Below are positions 10,141 through 21,397 of a stretch of DNA of 64,000 nt, in pieces; the first letter of the stretch is position 1, and each line of letters starts with the position of its first letter. The DNA comes from Crotalaria pallida (Eukaryota; Streptophyta; Magnoliopsida; Fabales; Fabaceae), in assembly GCA_037953625.1 (NCBI GenBank), contig CM075650.1, forward strand, positions 46,566,206 through 46,630,205, written 5' to 3'. The notes beneath the pieces were generated by a model. It saw only the letters and a program-made list of their open reading frames with translations. It did not search any database and was not told where the DNA came from. Position numbers and translations under genes: made by a program.

Positions 10141-11734
10141 TGAGGAAACCGCAATTGGTGGTTGGAGAGACTTAGGAACCCTAGGAAAACACCTAGAAGG
10201 GGGGGTTGAATAGGTGTTGAAGCTACCTTGAAAGATTTTCGAACGAAACAAATCGAAACAATCAAAACAAATGATTTTTGCAAATTCTACAGCACTTAAT
10301 CGATTAACCTACAATTTACTCGAGTAGTACTCGATTAAACTTGAACTTAATCGATTAGATATGACAGAAAACAGAAAAATCAATTTTTCATTCGAATACG
10401 AAAATCAATCAATTCACATGCAAGATCAGAGATTCAGCGGAAATGATTAACACCTATATTCTTATTGATCAACCTAGTTATGAAAATGATTTTCCCTTTA
10501 TAAATTTGAACAATTAAAGATTCAATTCAATCAATTATGAAAATCAATCTTTCTAGGTTTTCAACCAAGAACGCAATCAAATGACTTGAATATAAAGAGT
10601 AAGAGTTTAGAGATACGACACAGTGATTTATCCTGGTTCACTTTCATCCACTTGAAAGCTACATCCAGTCCCCTCTTCAACCAAGAGAGATTCTTCACTA
10701 TGAGGAATTAGAGTTCTCAAATTACAAGTGATTGCCTCACAAGACTCCCTTCTTGCTAGCTTACAAGAGATAACCGACACCCTTGCCTTGTAATCCTATT
10801 GATCTTCTCTCTAATCTAACCTCTACCCCTTGTTGATAATCGACACAACAAGTCTTCAATTGCTTGATGATAATCCACACACCAAGGCTTCTCCTTGCTT
10901 GATTCACAACCAAGACTTCTTCTTCTTCTTCAATAAGAATGCACTTGCTTGATGATAAAATCGACACACCAAGACTTCTTGTTTGTTGTAGTGACTTGCC
11001 TTCTTGCAAAGATTACAACACAATAGAAAACACAAAACAATCCTATGAATCTCAATCAAGAGTTATGACAATTCACCATAAGAGATTCAAAGGTTCTTGA
11101 TCAAAGAATATAAAAATAGAAAAGCTTTGATCTTTGAAATTGAGAGAGAATAGAGTGGCTTGATTCTTTGTAAAATGAATATCAAAATGATAGAGTATGA
11201 TCACAAAGGTTAGGAAAAGGTTTATATAGAATACCCAAAAGTTGTAGCACTTGAAAACTGATTTTGAGAAGTGAAAATCGTATTTTAAAAATCAGTTCAG
11301 CAGTACTTAATCGATTAAGCAAGTCGTGTACTCGAGTAGTACTCGATTAAGTTATCACTTAATCGATTAAGTTGGTACTGCACATGTTCAAAACTTGTTT
11401 TCTCAAAATCCAACCTTTCCTTTAAAACCTTTAAGCCACCTATTGATTCTAGGTTAAGTGAAAACTCAAATTATGATTAAATCATGACTTATGAATGAGA
11501 TTCACTACCCTCTATAATAATCTACCCAAATAAAAAACCTATGAAGCTTGAGAGGCAAAAGATAAAAGAAATACAAATACACTCAAACTTAGGTCTTCAT
11601 GAGCTTGCTTTCTCTCTTCTTCATTTGATGTTTGTTGTTGCTTGTTGAGCTTGAAACTTGATCAACACATGTAGCTTGTTCAAAAACACTTTGTCATTAT
11701 CAAAACATTCATCATGTTCATCATGGAGCTAACA
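10141..11734 (-). mobile_element. Element A 5' LTR
   Basis: 1594 bp, nearly identical to 5874-7467. The differences I see correspond to left-LTR positions near 5964, 6527, 6577 and 6616. Confidence 0.95.
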
Positions 11735-12274
11735 GATAATCACAATAATTTGGAAAAGATTTATATAAAATACCCAAAACTTGGAAGCACTTCAAAACTG
11801 ATTTTGAGAAGTGAAAAACGTATTTTCAAAACCAGTTCTACAGTGTTTAACCGATTAGATACATGCATAATCGATTAGTAATCGATTACACTGATTCATA
11901 ATCGATTAACCCCTGTTGAAATCACTTGAAAACTTGTTTTCTCAAAACTAAACCTTTCCTTTCAAACCTTTAAGCCACCTATTGATTTTAGGTAAAGTGA
12001 AAACTCAAATTAAGATATAATCATGCAATCAAAAGAGATTCACTACCCTCTAAGAAACTCTACCCAAACTCATCAAATAAAAGACTAAGTCTAGAGAGGC
12101 AAATGATATTACAATAATAAAACAAAAACTAGATCTTCATAAGTCTTCATGAGTTGGCTCTCTCTTCTTCACTTGATGTTTGTTGTTGCTTGTTAAACTT
12201 GAAACTTGATCAATATCTTTGTAGCTTGTTCAAAACCTTTTGTCATTATCAAAACATTCTCAATGAAACTTACA

Positions 12275-12290
12275 ATCTCCTCCTTTTTGA
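12275..12290 (-). other. Polypurine tract of element B
   Basis: Minus strand TCAAAAAGGAGGAGAT next to the 3' LTR end. It is the A-element tract with one G-to-A change. Confidence 0.75.
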
Positions 12291-12749
12291 AAATGACAAA
12301 CATATTTTGAACTTGTTTGAAGTTGTTGACGCTTTAACTATTTGATCACTTGGTGAGACTCTTGCTTTCCCTTAATCAATGCAATTTACATTTGAAATCC
12401 AATTGATAGAAGCTTGATTCTCCCCCTATCTTCAACAACTTTGCTCAACCTATACAAAAACAACAAAACAACCCTTTCTCCAAAACAACCATTTCTCCCC
12501 CTTTGGCATTATCAAAAAGTAATATATACCAATTGAAATATAAAATGCTTAGCCAAAATAAGAGAAATCACCAATCATTTCTTCACAACATTGATACCAA
12601 ATAAGAATATTCAACAATATCATTTGTACCAAATTTTACCACTTTGTAGGTCATTCACTTGAGATGCAAATGTAATACCAATTGAAGATGCAAATTTAAG
12701 AATAACACTTGTAAGCCCTTTGCTCTTCAATCACACCTACAAAAAAAAA

Positions 12750-14537
12750 TCATGCTTTGCTTTTTGGTATCCAAACGATTTTGGATCCATTTTTGTTAGT
12801 TAAGGGAATCTCACCCTTCTTAACCCAAACAAACTTTCCTTTAGGTATACCATGCACTTTAATATAACACACATTTGAAGTATGTCCATGAGTACCACAA
12901 TAGAAACATGTTGGTGCATTTGAGAAATCAACTTTAGAAAAATAAACAACATTTCTATGAGAATTACTCTTAGCATTAGTATAACCCAAACCAAACTTGT
13001 TTGAATTTCCTCTTTGAAAATTTAACAATGTGCGCAATTTAATATCACCACTTGTGAAACTTGCAAGCTTATTTTTCAAAATATCATTTTCATCTTTAAT
13101 CAACTTGCAATTTTCACAATCAACCACAATATTCAATCTACTAGCACAATCACAAGAAGAACTAGCATAAATGAGATCAAGGGTTTCATTTTCAAGATTA
13201 AGCTCATCAACTTGTTTTTGAAGTTCTAAAATCTCTTTTTGATGTTTCAAAATGAGCTTCTTTCTTTCAATGTTTTTCAAAACTAGTTTTTCAAGTTGTT
13301 CATGCATTTCTTCATAAGCATTATATAACAATTCATATTTAGAAGAAATTTCGGATTTAGTATGACTTATATTGCTATCATCGCTTTGTTCACTTGATTC
13401 ATCATTTGAACTTTCCTCTTCATTGACTTGAACAAGCAAGTTGAGATTAGCAACTTTTTCATCATCCGACGAACTACTCGATGTGCTTTTCTTCTCTTCT
13501 ACATCACTATCCCAAACTATATACGCCCTTTTGTGTTTTGAATTTTTCTTGTCTTTCTCCTTCTTCTTGAGATACCTAGAGCATGAGTACTTGAGATGAC
13601 CTGGTTTTCCACATTCATGGCAAACTACACCTTCTTTTGATGTCTTGGTCTTGTAGTGTGGGGAATCCTTCTCTTTACCTTTGTCTTTGTTCATCCTTCC
13701 TTTTCTCCTTAGAAACTTGTCAAACTTCCTTAGTAAAAGTTTCATTTCTTTTTCATCAACATCCGAATCGGAATCTTCACTATCATCATCATCGGAACTC
13801 TCTTTCTTATTGTATGATCTATTGACTTTAAGAGAAAGTCCCTTTCTTCCATTGTTCTTATCCGACTCTTCATTGATACTTAAACGTCCAAGCTCCATTT
13901 CATGTTCTTGAAGCTTTCCGAAAAGTGTTGCTAGATCCATAGCATCCAAATTCTTAGATTCAACAATAGCCGTTACTTTTGGTTGCCAATTCCTGTCTAA
14001 ACATCTCAACACTTTGTTAGAAAGTTCACCTTGTAAGAAAGTCTTACCAAGAGCCAATAAATGGTTAATAATATGAGTAAAACGCTTTTGCATATCATTA
14101 ATAGATTCATTTGGAAGCATTTGAAACAATTCATAATCACGCATTAAAGCATTCAATCTAGCTCTCCTAACCTCACTAGTTCCTTCATGAGTCACTTGTA
14201 AAGTGTCCCACATTTCCTTAGCACTAGTACATTGGGAAACTCTAAAGAACTCATCATAGGATAAAGCGGAGGTGATGATATTCTTTGCTTTATAATCATA
14301 TTGAACTTTCTTTCTATCATCATCCTTCCACTTATCCTCGGGGGTCAATTGTAATACGCCTTCAACTAAGCTAGAGGGGATATGAGGACCTTTTTCAACT
14401 ACTTTCCAAATTTCACTATCTATGGCTTGGATAAAGATTTTCATTCTAACTTTCCAATAAGCGTATCCCTCACCATTAAAGAGTGGAGGACGACTTATCG
14501 AAGCACCTTCACCACCAAAGGGATTCATGGAACCCAT
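12750..14537 (-). CDS. gag: Gag polyprotein of element B (SIRE1-like copia gag)
   Basis: 595-residue intact ORF, colinear with the element A gag and mostly identical. It has the same start (MGSMNPFGGEG), the capsid-like region, the acidic stretch, the first knuckle CHECGKPGHLKYSC, a coiled-coil-like stretch and a second knuckle CFYCGTHGHTSNVC near the C terminus. The two proteins differ mainly in the acidic linkers (about 228-250 and 340-395). Despite visibly greater LTR divergence than in A, the frame has stayed open. No protease domain follows. The start lies about 60 bases inside the primer site, as in A. Role as for A: particle protein acting with a pol supplied in trans (inferred). Confidence 0.92.
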   Translation of the reverse strand: MGSMNPFGGEGASISRPPLFNGEGYAYWKVRMKIFIQAIDSEIWKVVEKGPHIPSSLVEGVLQLTPEDKWKDDDRKKVQYDYKAKNIITSALSYDEFFRVSQCTSAKEMWDTLQVTHEGTSEVRRARLNALMRDYELFQMLPNESINDMQKRFTHIINHLLALGKTFLQGELSNKVLRCLDRNWQPKVTAIVESKNLDAMDLATLFGKLQEHEMELGRLSINEESDKNNGRKGLSLKVNRSYNKKESSDDDDSEDSDSDVDEKEMKLLLRKFDKFLRRKGRMNKDKGKEKDSPHYKTKTSKEGVVCHECGKPGHLKYSCSRYLKKKEKDKKNSKHKRAYIVWDSDVEEKKSTSSSSSDDEKVANLNLLVQVNEEESSNDESSEQSDDSNISHTKSEISSKYELLYNAYEEMHEQLEKLVLKNIERKKLILKHQKEILELQKQVDELNLENETLDLIYASSSCDCASRLNIVVDCENCKLIKDENDILKNKLASFTSGDIKLRTLLNFQRGNSNKFGLGYTNAKSNSHRNVVYFSKVDFSNAPTCFYCGTHGHTSNVCYIKVHGIPKGKFVWVKKGEIPLTNKNGSKIVWIPKSKA

Positions 14538-14595
14538 TGCGATTTTCTTAAAGGATCTTTACGAAAAAGCTCTTATGCTCGTGTCTTTCGACCGA

Positions 14596-14607
14596 GCTCT
14601 GATACCA
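14596..14607 (-). other. Primer-binding site of element B (tRNA-iMet)
   Basis: Minus strand TGGTATCAGAGC, two bases from the 5' LTR start at 14610. Confidence 0.93.
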
Positions 14608-16061
14608 ATTGAGGAAACCGCAATTGGTGGTTAAAACAACTAAGAAACCCTAGGAGAACACCTAGAAGGGGGGGTTGAATAGGTGTAAAAGAAACCTTGA
14701 AAGATTTTCGAAAGAAATGAATCGAAACAATTAAAACGAATGATTTTTGCAAAGTTGTCAGCACTTAATCGATTAAACTGAATTCTAATCGATTAAGATC
14801 AGAAAAGTCAAAATGTCTTAATCGATTATGAACTTCCTTAATCGATTAGATCTATCAGAAACTGAAAAATCACTTTTTCAAACGCATACGAAAATCAATC
14901 AATCAACACGTAAGATCAGAGATTCAGCGGAAACAATTAACACCTATATTCTTATTAATTACCTAGGTTATGAAAATGATTTTCCCCAACTTAATTTGAA
15001 CAATTAAGATTCAATTCAATCAATTATGAAAATCAATCTTTCTCTAGGTTTTCAACCAAGAACACAATGAACAACAAGAATGTAAAGAATAAGGGTTTAG
15101 AGATACGACACAGTGATTTATCCTGGTTCACTTTCATCCACTTGAAAGCTACATTCAGCCCCCTCTTCAACCAAGAGAGATTCTTCACTATGAGGAATTA
15201 GAGTTCTCAAATTACAAGTAAATGCCTCTCAAGACTCCCTTCTTGATAGTGTAACATCCTACATTTTTATACTTTAAGAAAATACTTTAATTTAATATTA
15301 AATTAAGAAAATATTCGAGGTTTATAAAAATTTTGACAGAGTTTCCCTTAAAAATTGGACTTTCCCCAAATAGAATTAAACCTGTCAGTCCAGAACAGTT
15401 TGCAATTCGAGTAAATAAAACTTTCAATTCAAAATAAAAATGTACATATAACTGTTCAATATACAAAACACTTAAAAAAAATAAAATCCTTAATTACAAA
15501 TATGTATTTACAGAATCTATTTATTACAATATAACCTATGCATGGTTGCTCAACCTCGTGACCCTTGGGTCACTTATGCCAATATACTCTCTACTATGAG
15601 TATACCGTTCTCGGCCTTGATTCTTTCGTGCCTGTCTCCTTGGTGTACCTAATATGTCCACTGTAAGGGTGAGTACTTTGAAATCTAGATCAAAGAAAAC
15701 GCTTAAAAACAGTAATAGATCATAAATAGGTATATTCAAACACAAACAATAACAATTATACAATTTATCATTCAATTAGCAAGTAAGGCACAATGACTCT
15801 ATTCAGTTTATGACTTCTAAATATAAGGGTATAACACTTTTATATAATACTACAATGCACAATCACATGGTTATGCCTTGCTAACGTCACACTTAGGTGG
15901 ATTAATTCTCGAATCCAACATTGCACACTTTATTTCATTTTAAACACTTTTACACTTTTGTATTGGATTCGACGAATTAAAACACCTTCATAATGCATTC
16001 ACACTTTCCCTTTCACTTGCACACTTTTCACTTTACTTTTAACACTTTTACACTTTTAACG

Positions 16062-16207
16062 ATTGGGTACATTGTGCTTCACATTCTCCCCGCAGGAGGG
16101 TTCCTCACACAATGTACCTATACACTTTTACACTATTGGGTACATTGTGCTTCACATTCTCCCCGCAGGAGGGTTCCTCACACAATGTACCTATACACTT
16201 TCCCTTT
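16062..16207. repeat. Tandem duplication of a 73-bp hairpin unit
   Basis: Two nearly identical units starting ATTGGGTACATTGTG at 16062 and 16135. Each folds on itself (GGTACATTGTG ... CACAATGTACC). The relative at 1-1068 has one unit only. Confidence 0.9.
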
Positions 16208-17340
16208 ACCATATCAATAATAACACAACCACCTCACAACCCTCCCTCCACTCTGGGGAAAAACCGACCAGGAGTAAGCATTTCTCAACCTCTAGTTGGG
16301 TGCTTCACCTCAACTTAGGAAGGTCCCTCGCTCACCCGCTTGCACAACACTTCACCTCCACTTAGGAAGGTTCCTCATGCGATTTGGGTTGATTTGTCCA
16401 AATCGGGCTTTAGCAGAAATCACCCTCGACTGGTCCAAAGAAACCAAAGTAAATAGAATTATTATGGTTTGCATAGAACCAAACCCCAATACGGGAAGCA
16501 AACCCGTATCCTTTGCAGGATCAAAGTTCTCCATAATAATTCCTAACATTTACTCTTGTTCTTTAGAAAATGTCATTTAATTGGTTTAAATTCAATTGAG
16601 AAATACTTGGCCCTATTTAATGCATAACTATATGAATGTCATTTACAATTTACTTATATACACTTTAATAATATTAATACAAACAATATCAATCAACAAC
16701 CAGTCGACATACTCAGGTATGTCTCAGGGACTGTAATTTAATTCATCTTCCTAGGGTTCTTCACTTCCTACTTAACAAATTATAAAAATCAATTAATATA
16801 ACATATATACATAAATAACATATCCCTAACACTTAGAGTTTATAACTATACTCTACCCTCCTACCCATCAACCTAACCAATCAATAATATACCCAATTAT
16901 AACTCTATTACTATAAATAAACCCTTCCTCTAATACTAGACCAAAGTACACCCCTTACCTCTTGAAGGCAAGAGGAGAACTCGAAGGTTTTGTGGGAGCT
17001 CCACACCAAGCTCCAACCCATGCACCAAGACTCCTAATCCTTGTCCTTTAGCATCTCCTAAGACCAATTGAATGGTTGGGAGACTCAATTTGATGGATTG
17101 GGATTGTTAGGGTTTAGAGAGGGGAATTTGGGGATTTGAGTGTGAGAGAGAGAAATTGGTGTTTTGGTTGATGGGGAATGATAGGGAGTTGATGGGAAGT
17201 GATTATAGGTTGATGGATTAGAGTTATTTGATGTTAGTTTGGTGATTGAGAAGGATTGGGGAGGAGAAGAGAAGAAGAACTCGAAGAATAGGAAGAGAGA
17301 AATGAGTTCAACACCCCAAACTCATGTTTTTAAGCTGATC

Positions 17341-17570
17341 TGACGGTGGTTACTCGATTAACCACTTGGGTTAATCGAGTAACCCATGTAAATTTGGCTT
17401 AGAACAGCCTTCCTTACTCGATTAGTCGCATGCTTACTCGATTAATTCGTGAACATCATTCGGCCTTACTAGATTAACTCAAGTGTTAATCGAGTAACTT
17501 AAGTGCACCCTTCGACCATTACTCGATTAACTCCAGTGTTACTCGAGTAACCAGTTCAGCCCACTTAAAT
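17341..17570. repeat. AT-rich palindrome cassette in LTR E
   Basis: Repeated pairs of TTACTCGATTAA and TTAATCGAGTAA-type words separated by about 10-15 variable bases, just downstream (in element sense) of the 55-bp motif pair. It occupies the place taken by the GC-rich cassette in C and D. Confidence 0.8.
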
Positions 17571-17604
17571 CCTTGTACTTCGAAGTGCCATAACTTTTTC
17601 GTTA

Positions 17605-17669
17605 ACCGTCGGATCTTGCTCAAATTTTGAGGCAAGCTTCCTAACACACTTATCTTAATATCCAACGGT
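17605..17669. promoter_or_regulatory. Paired inverted MSA-like motifs, 55-bp spacing (LTR E)
   Basis: ACCGTCGGAT at 17605 and ATCCAACGGT at 17660, start-to-start 55. Confidence 0.55.
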
Positions 17670-18969
17670 GGAATTTGGGTTTAGAGCTATGGATCTTTTA
17701 TTCTTAATTTCCTGAAGTCCTATGCCCTTAATCCTTTAATACCCTTTCTAAACCACAATCTTAACCTAACACATTTCTTTCACTTCACTCTAACCCTATT
17801 CGAACTTACTTCTATTTCATATAAACCCACTCTGAGCTAACTACTACACTCGAAACACTTAAACACACACTAATCCTAATACCAATTAACGTTTTCGACT
17901 GAAATCGAAACCTAAGAAAGCTACGACGCGTAGGGCAATTCTATTTGCTAAGGCATCCAAACACTTAGTAAATTTGGGGATGTTACAGATAGCCTACAAG
18001 AGATACTCCACACCCTTGCCTTGTAATCCTATTGATCTTCTCTCTAATCTAACCTCTACCGCTTGTTGATAATCCACACAACAAGTCTTCACTTGCTTGA
18101 TGATAATCCACACACCAAGGCTTCACTTTGCTTGATTCACAACCAAGACTTCTTCTTCAATTTGAATGAACTTTGCTTGATGATAATCGACACACCAAGT
18201 CTTCTTGTTTGTTGTAGATGACTTGCCTCTTGCAAAGATTACAACACAATAGAAAACACGATGACACTCCTATGAATCTCTTCCAATAGCTATGACAAAA
18301 TCAACATGAGAGATTCTAGAGTTCTTGATCAAAGAATATGAAAATAGAAAAGCTTTGATCTTTGAAATTGAGAGAGAATAGAGTGGCTTGATTTCTTGTA
18401 AAACTTGTATGAAAAATGATTCTAGATAATCACAATAATTGGGAAAAGATTTATATAAAATACCCAAAACTTGGAAGCACTTCAAAACTGTTTTTGAAAA
18501 GTGAAAAACGTATTTTCAAAACCAGTTCTACAGTGTTTAATCGATTAGATACATGCATAATCGATTAGTAATCGATTAAACTGATTCATAATCGATTAAC
18601 CCCTGTTGAAATCACTTGAAAACTTGTTTTCTCAAAACTAAACCTTTCCTTTCAAACCTTTAAGCCACCTATTGATTTTAGGTAAAGTGAAAACTCAAAT
18701 TATGATATAATCATGCAATCAAAAGAGATTCACTACCCTCTAAGAAATTCTACCCAAACTCATCAAATAAAAGACTAAGTCTAGAGAGGCAAATGATATT
18801 ACAATAATAAAACACAAACTAGATCTTCATAAGTCTTCATGAGTTGGTTCTCTCTTCTTCACTTGATGTTTGTTGTTGCTTGTTGAACTTGAAACTTGAT
18901 CAATATCTTTGTAGCTTGTTCAAAACCTTTTTTCATTATCAAAACATTCTCAATGAAACTTACAATTCT

Positions 18970-19126
18970 ATTTTTTGACACCGATGCCTCATACACATCT
19001 CCTGGCACCTAAAGGTACTACTAACCTTCTGCCCGAAATTCTTTAAACAATTAATCTACCCATTCCTCTTCTCTCTAAATCTATTACCACTCTTATTATA
19101 CTTGGAATTAAATTAGGGATGTTACA
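18970..19126 (-). mobile_element. Element C 3' LTR, last part
   Basis: Resumes after element B and ends GGGATGTTACA at 19126. Homologous to 43895-44051. Confidence 0.9.
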
Positions 19127-19141
19127 ATTCTCCCCCACTTA
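19127..19141 (-). other. Polypurine tract of element C
   Basis: Minus strand TAAGTGGGGGAGAAT directly before TGTAACATCCC. Confidence 0.9.
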
Positions 19142-19143
19142 TT

Positions 19144-19165
19144 GGAATTTCGTCCCCGAAATTCC
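19144..19165. repeat. Perfect hairpin beside the polypurine tract (C)
   Basis: GGAATTTCG and CGAAATTCC, 9-bp arms with a 4-base loop. The same hairpin is at 34703-34724 in D and 45292-45313 in J. Confidence 0.85.
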
Positions 19166-21397
19166 GTTCAATTCTATCAAATGGAGAATCATCCCCAAGC
19201 GAAGGGTTTCACGACTACTAGTTCACGTCGCTTTGGTTCTACTCCTCCACTTGGAATCAGCATACTTCCTTGCTTCAGTATGCCACTAAGCTCTAGTACT
19301 CAATGAAGAGCACAAGTTATGGTTTGATTTGATTAACCTCGATGTGGAAACTCGATGTGGTTCTCCAAGATAGATGTACTTTCCTCTCGGCTACACATTT
19401 CAAGAGTCTCGCTGATAGGATTCCTATTGGTCTTAGGTTCTCCACAATCAGGTTTAACTTCCTCGGGGAGTTGGAAATGGTCTATTGGCTCATTGGGTTC
19501 CTTCCGGAATTCTACCTCGAAGGTGGGGAAGGGGTACTATCACACTCCACATAATAATACCCTCACAGGTTTGACTATACCCTAACTCAAATCCTACAAC
19601 TTATTTCCTATTTCTAGGCCTAATCAAACACATACATCAATTAAACAGACATAAAACACATAGGCATCATACACAAGTCAAACATATGTAACAGAAATTC
19701 ACAACAGGATATACTTCAAACACAAACATTACTCAATCTCTACATCTTCCTAACGTAGTTCTTGTATAGCTATCCTAACTTAGGGTAAACCTTAATTTAC
19801 ACACACATTTGTAACAATCATCACATATATGAAAATTAGTTCAAAAAGAGTTTTTGGAAAGTAGTATGGTTTCCATGATTTGTTCACAATCCAAATCAGA
19901 AAACCACATGATTGAAACAAAAGACGTTTTTGAAAACAAATTAGATTCATTTTTAGAAAATCATAGAAGTTTTCACAAGTAATGTCCCTTCATATATAAG
20001 AATCATAATAGTAAATTTTCAGGTGAATTGGAGTTGGTTAGGTTCAAGTTTGCTCCTACAACCACTTTATCAAAACTTTTAAAATAGTAGGGCTGAACCT
20101 AAATCAGATTTTATTTAAAAGTAGTGAACAAACTCCATAAAACCTCAAAATTTAAAGGGGCTAAAATTATATTCAGCTTCAGAGGTTGTGCAAAATTTTC
20201 AGACTGATAGGAGCACGTTAAGCTTGTGTTTGATCCTGCGTTCCCAGCATAAGAAACACTGGAACTGTCAGGTGTGATTGTAAAAGAAAACATCATATTT
20301 ATTTAAAATGCTAATTTGCTCTAAGAAGTTTGAAATTCTACTTAAAACTTTTGATTCAACCTTTGAAGGCTTGTTTAAAAATTCCAAATCGTTTCGATCA
20401 TCCTAAACTCAAAACTCCGCTTTTCACTGTATTTAAAAATCCTGACTTCTCAATTGACCGGAACCAGTAACACAATAACATACCTATGGCTTAGCATATG
20501 CTTCCTATCAAAATAAAACCAAACAAAAAAAACATATTCATTCATCATTTAATTACATGCATAAACATACAATGCTAAACAATTCCTAAGGTTCAATCTC
20601 CCTATTTGCCTAGTCCAAAAATTTCTATGTTTCTCTAACTTAGGATTTCAAAGGAGCTAGAGAAAGTGCATCACCCCTAACAGGCAAATAGCTACTTTAC
20701 AGAAATACATACATCCCACATTCATTACAACCATACACCAAGAAACAGAATCTATGAGATTTAAATCAACCAAAATTGTGTGTCAAATCCTTTATTAAAA
20801 TCAACTTCTATGCAGGGAGAATTTAAAGTTCAATAAATATTACTCCCATGAAACAAAGTACTTACACATTTTGAAAATCAAAGTGGAGTACTAGGAAAAC
20901 ATTTATTTTGGAGTAAAGTCTTCGTAAAATATTTGATCATACAAATTACTTTGTACTTTAAAATCTTGATATCTTCCTTGTCAAATAATTTGTATGACCT
21001 TCTGAAAACAAGTTTGCAAATCAAATCATATCCTTCTGAAAAGAATCACCTTCATTTAACTTCATAGGAACTTAGATGAAGGAGTGTTCCATTATCCAGG
21101 GTTAGCAAACTTAAAGAGAAAAGGAATATGTTTTTGGCTAGAAAATTTTTCTTTGATACCTCTTCATAAGTGAAAATAGTTACATTCCCTTTTTCTTCGA
21201 GTTTGGAAAATAAGTTTCATTCCAAATTGATTTATGTCGCGTAAAAAGGTTCATATTCAATCAGCGTGTGGTTTGTTCAAAACAATTAGTTAATTCACCG
21301 CTTGATCATTTAGGAATCCTTAGTTCCTTTAATAACTTCTTAAAAATTTATCATACGACCTAACACTCAATTTGGAAAAGATTTCCAATTCTATTTG

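Larger units (their letters stand above)
5874..11734 (-). mobile_element. Element A: young gag-only copia-type LTR retrotransposon
   Basis: A complete 5861-bp element with TSD GATAA. LTRs at 5874-7467 and 10141-11734 are both exactly 1594 bp, and by eye I find only four single-base differences between them, which indicates a very recent insertion. The internal 2673 bp has a primer site, one intact gag ORF, about 0.8 kb of non-coding sequence and a polypurine tract. The pol domains are absent, so mobility would depend on an autonomous SIRE-like partner. It is closely related to B but is a distinct subfamily (LTR 1594 versus 1612 bp, diverged LTR sequence). Confidence 0.95.
4798..12274 (-). mobile_element. 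Element B 3' LTR, interrupted by element A
   Basis: LTR parts 4798-5873 and 11740-12274. Element A sits at GATAA (5869-5873 duplicated at 11735-11739). The other LTR of B reads straight through this site at 18424-18440, giving a paralogous empty site. Both parts carry TAATCGATTA-type palindromes (4950-5036 and 11845-11930). Confidence 0.9.
15250..17987 (-). mobile_element. Solo LTR E, 2738 bp
   Basis: TGTAACATCC ... GGGATGTTACA with perfect TSD GATAG on both sides and no internal region, so it is an unequal-recombination solo LTR. Orientation is minus by comparison with C (U5-like end at low coordinates, paired motif near the high end). It contains a tandem hairpin (16062-16207), a cassette of TTACTCGATTAA palindromes (17341-17570) and the 55-bp motif pair (17605-17669). 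ORFs inside have no recognisable domains. Confidence 0.93.
4798..18964 (-). mobile_element. Element B: gag-only copia-type LTR retrotransposon, with two nested insertions
   Basis: TSD ATTCT on both sides. The right LTR of C still has the unoccupied site (ATTCT at 43890-43894 within continuous homologous sequence), which proves the insertion. LTRs are 1611 and 1612 bp once insertions are removed (4798-5873 + 11740-12274; 14610-15249 + 17993-18964). The internal region 12275-14609 has a tRNA-iMet primer site, one gag ORF and a polypurine tract, but no protease, integrase, reverse transcriptase or RNase H. It belongs to the class described as TR-GAG elements, related to the SIRE1 lineage of Ty1/copia. 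Confidence 0.9.
14610..18964 (-). mobile_element. Element B 5' LTR, interrupted by solo LTR E
   Basis: LTR parts 14610-15249 and 17993-18964 (1612 bp together). The interruption is flanked by GATAG (15245-15249, 17988-17992). The left LTR of B reads through this position at about 5425-5455. It carries TAATCGATTA palindromes near 14759-14850 and 18535-18602. Confidence 0.92.
19127..21397 (-). mobile_element. Element C internal region, part 1 (non-coding)
   Basis: Diverged homologue of the start of D's internal region (34686 onward). Shared landmarks are the TTAGTTCTTG block near 19750/35260, the GTCCAAAAAGG-like block near 19843/35338 and the ATTTTCAGGT.. blocks. No ORF with a recognisable domain on either strand; ORFs at 19342-19585 and 20111-20296 are short and unsupported. 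Confidence 0.75.
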
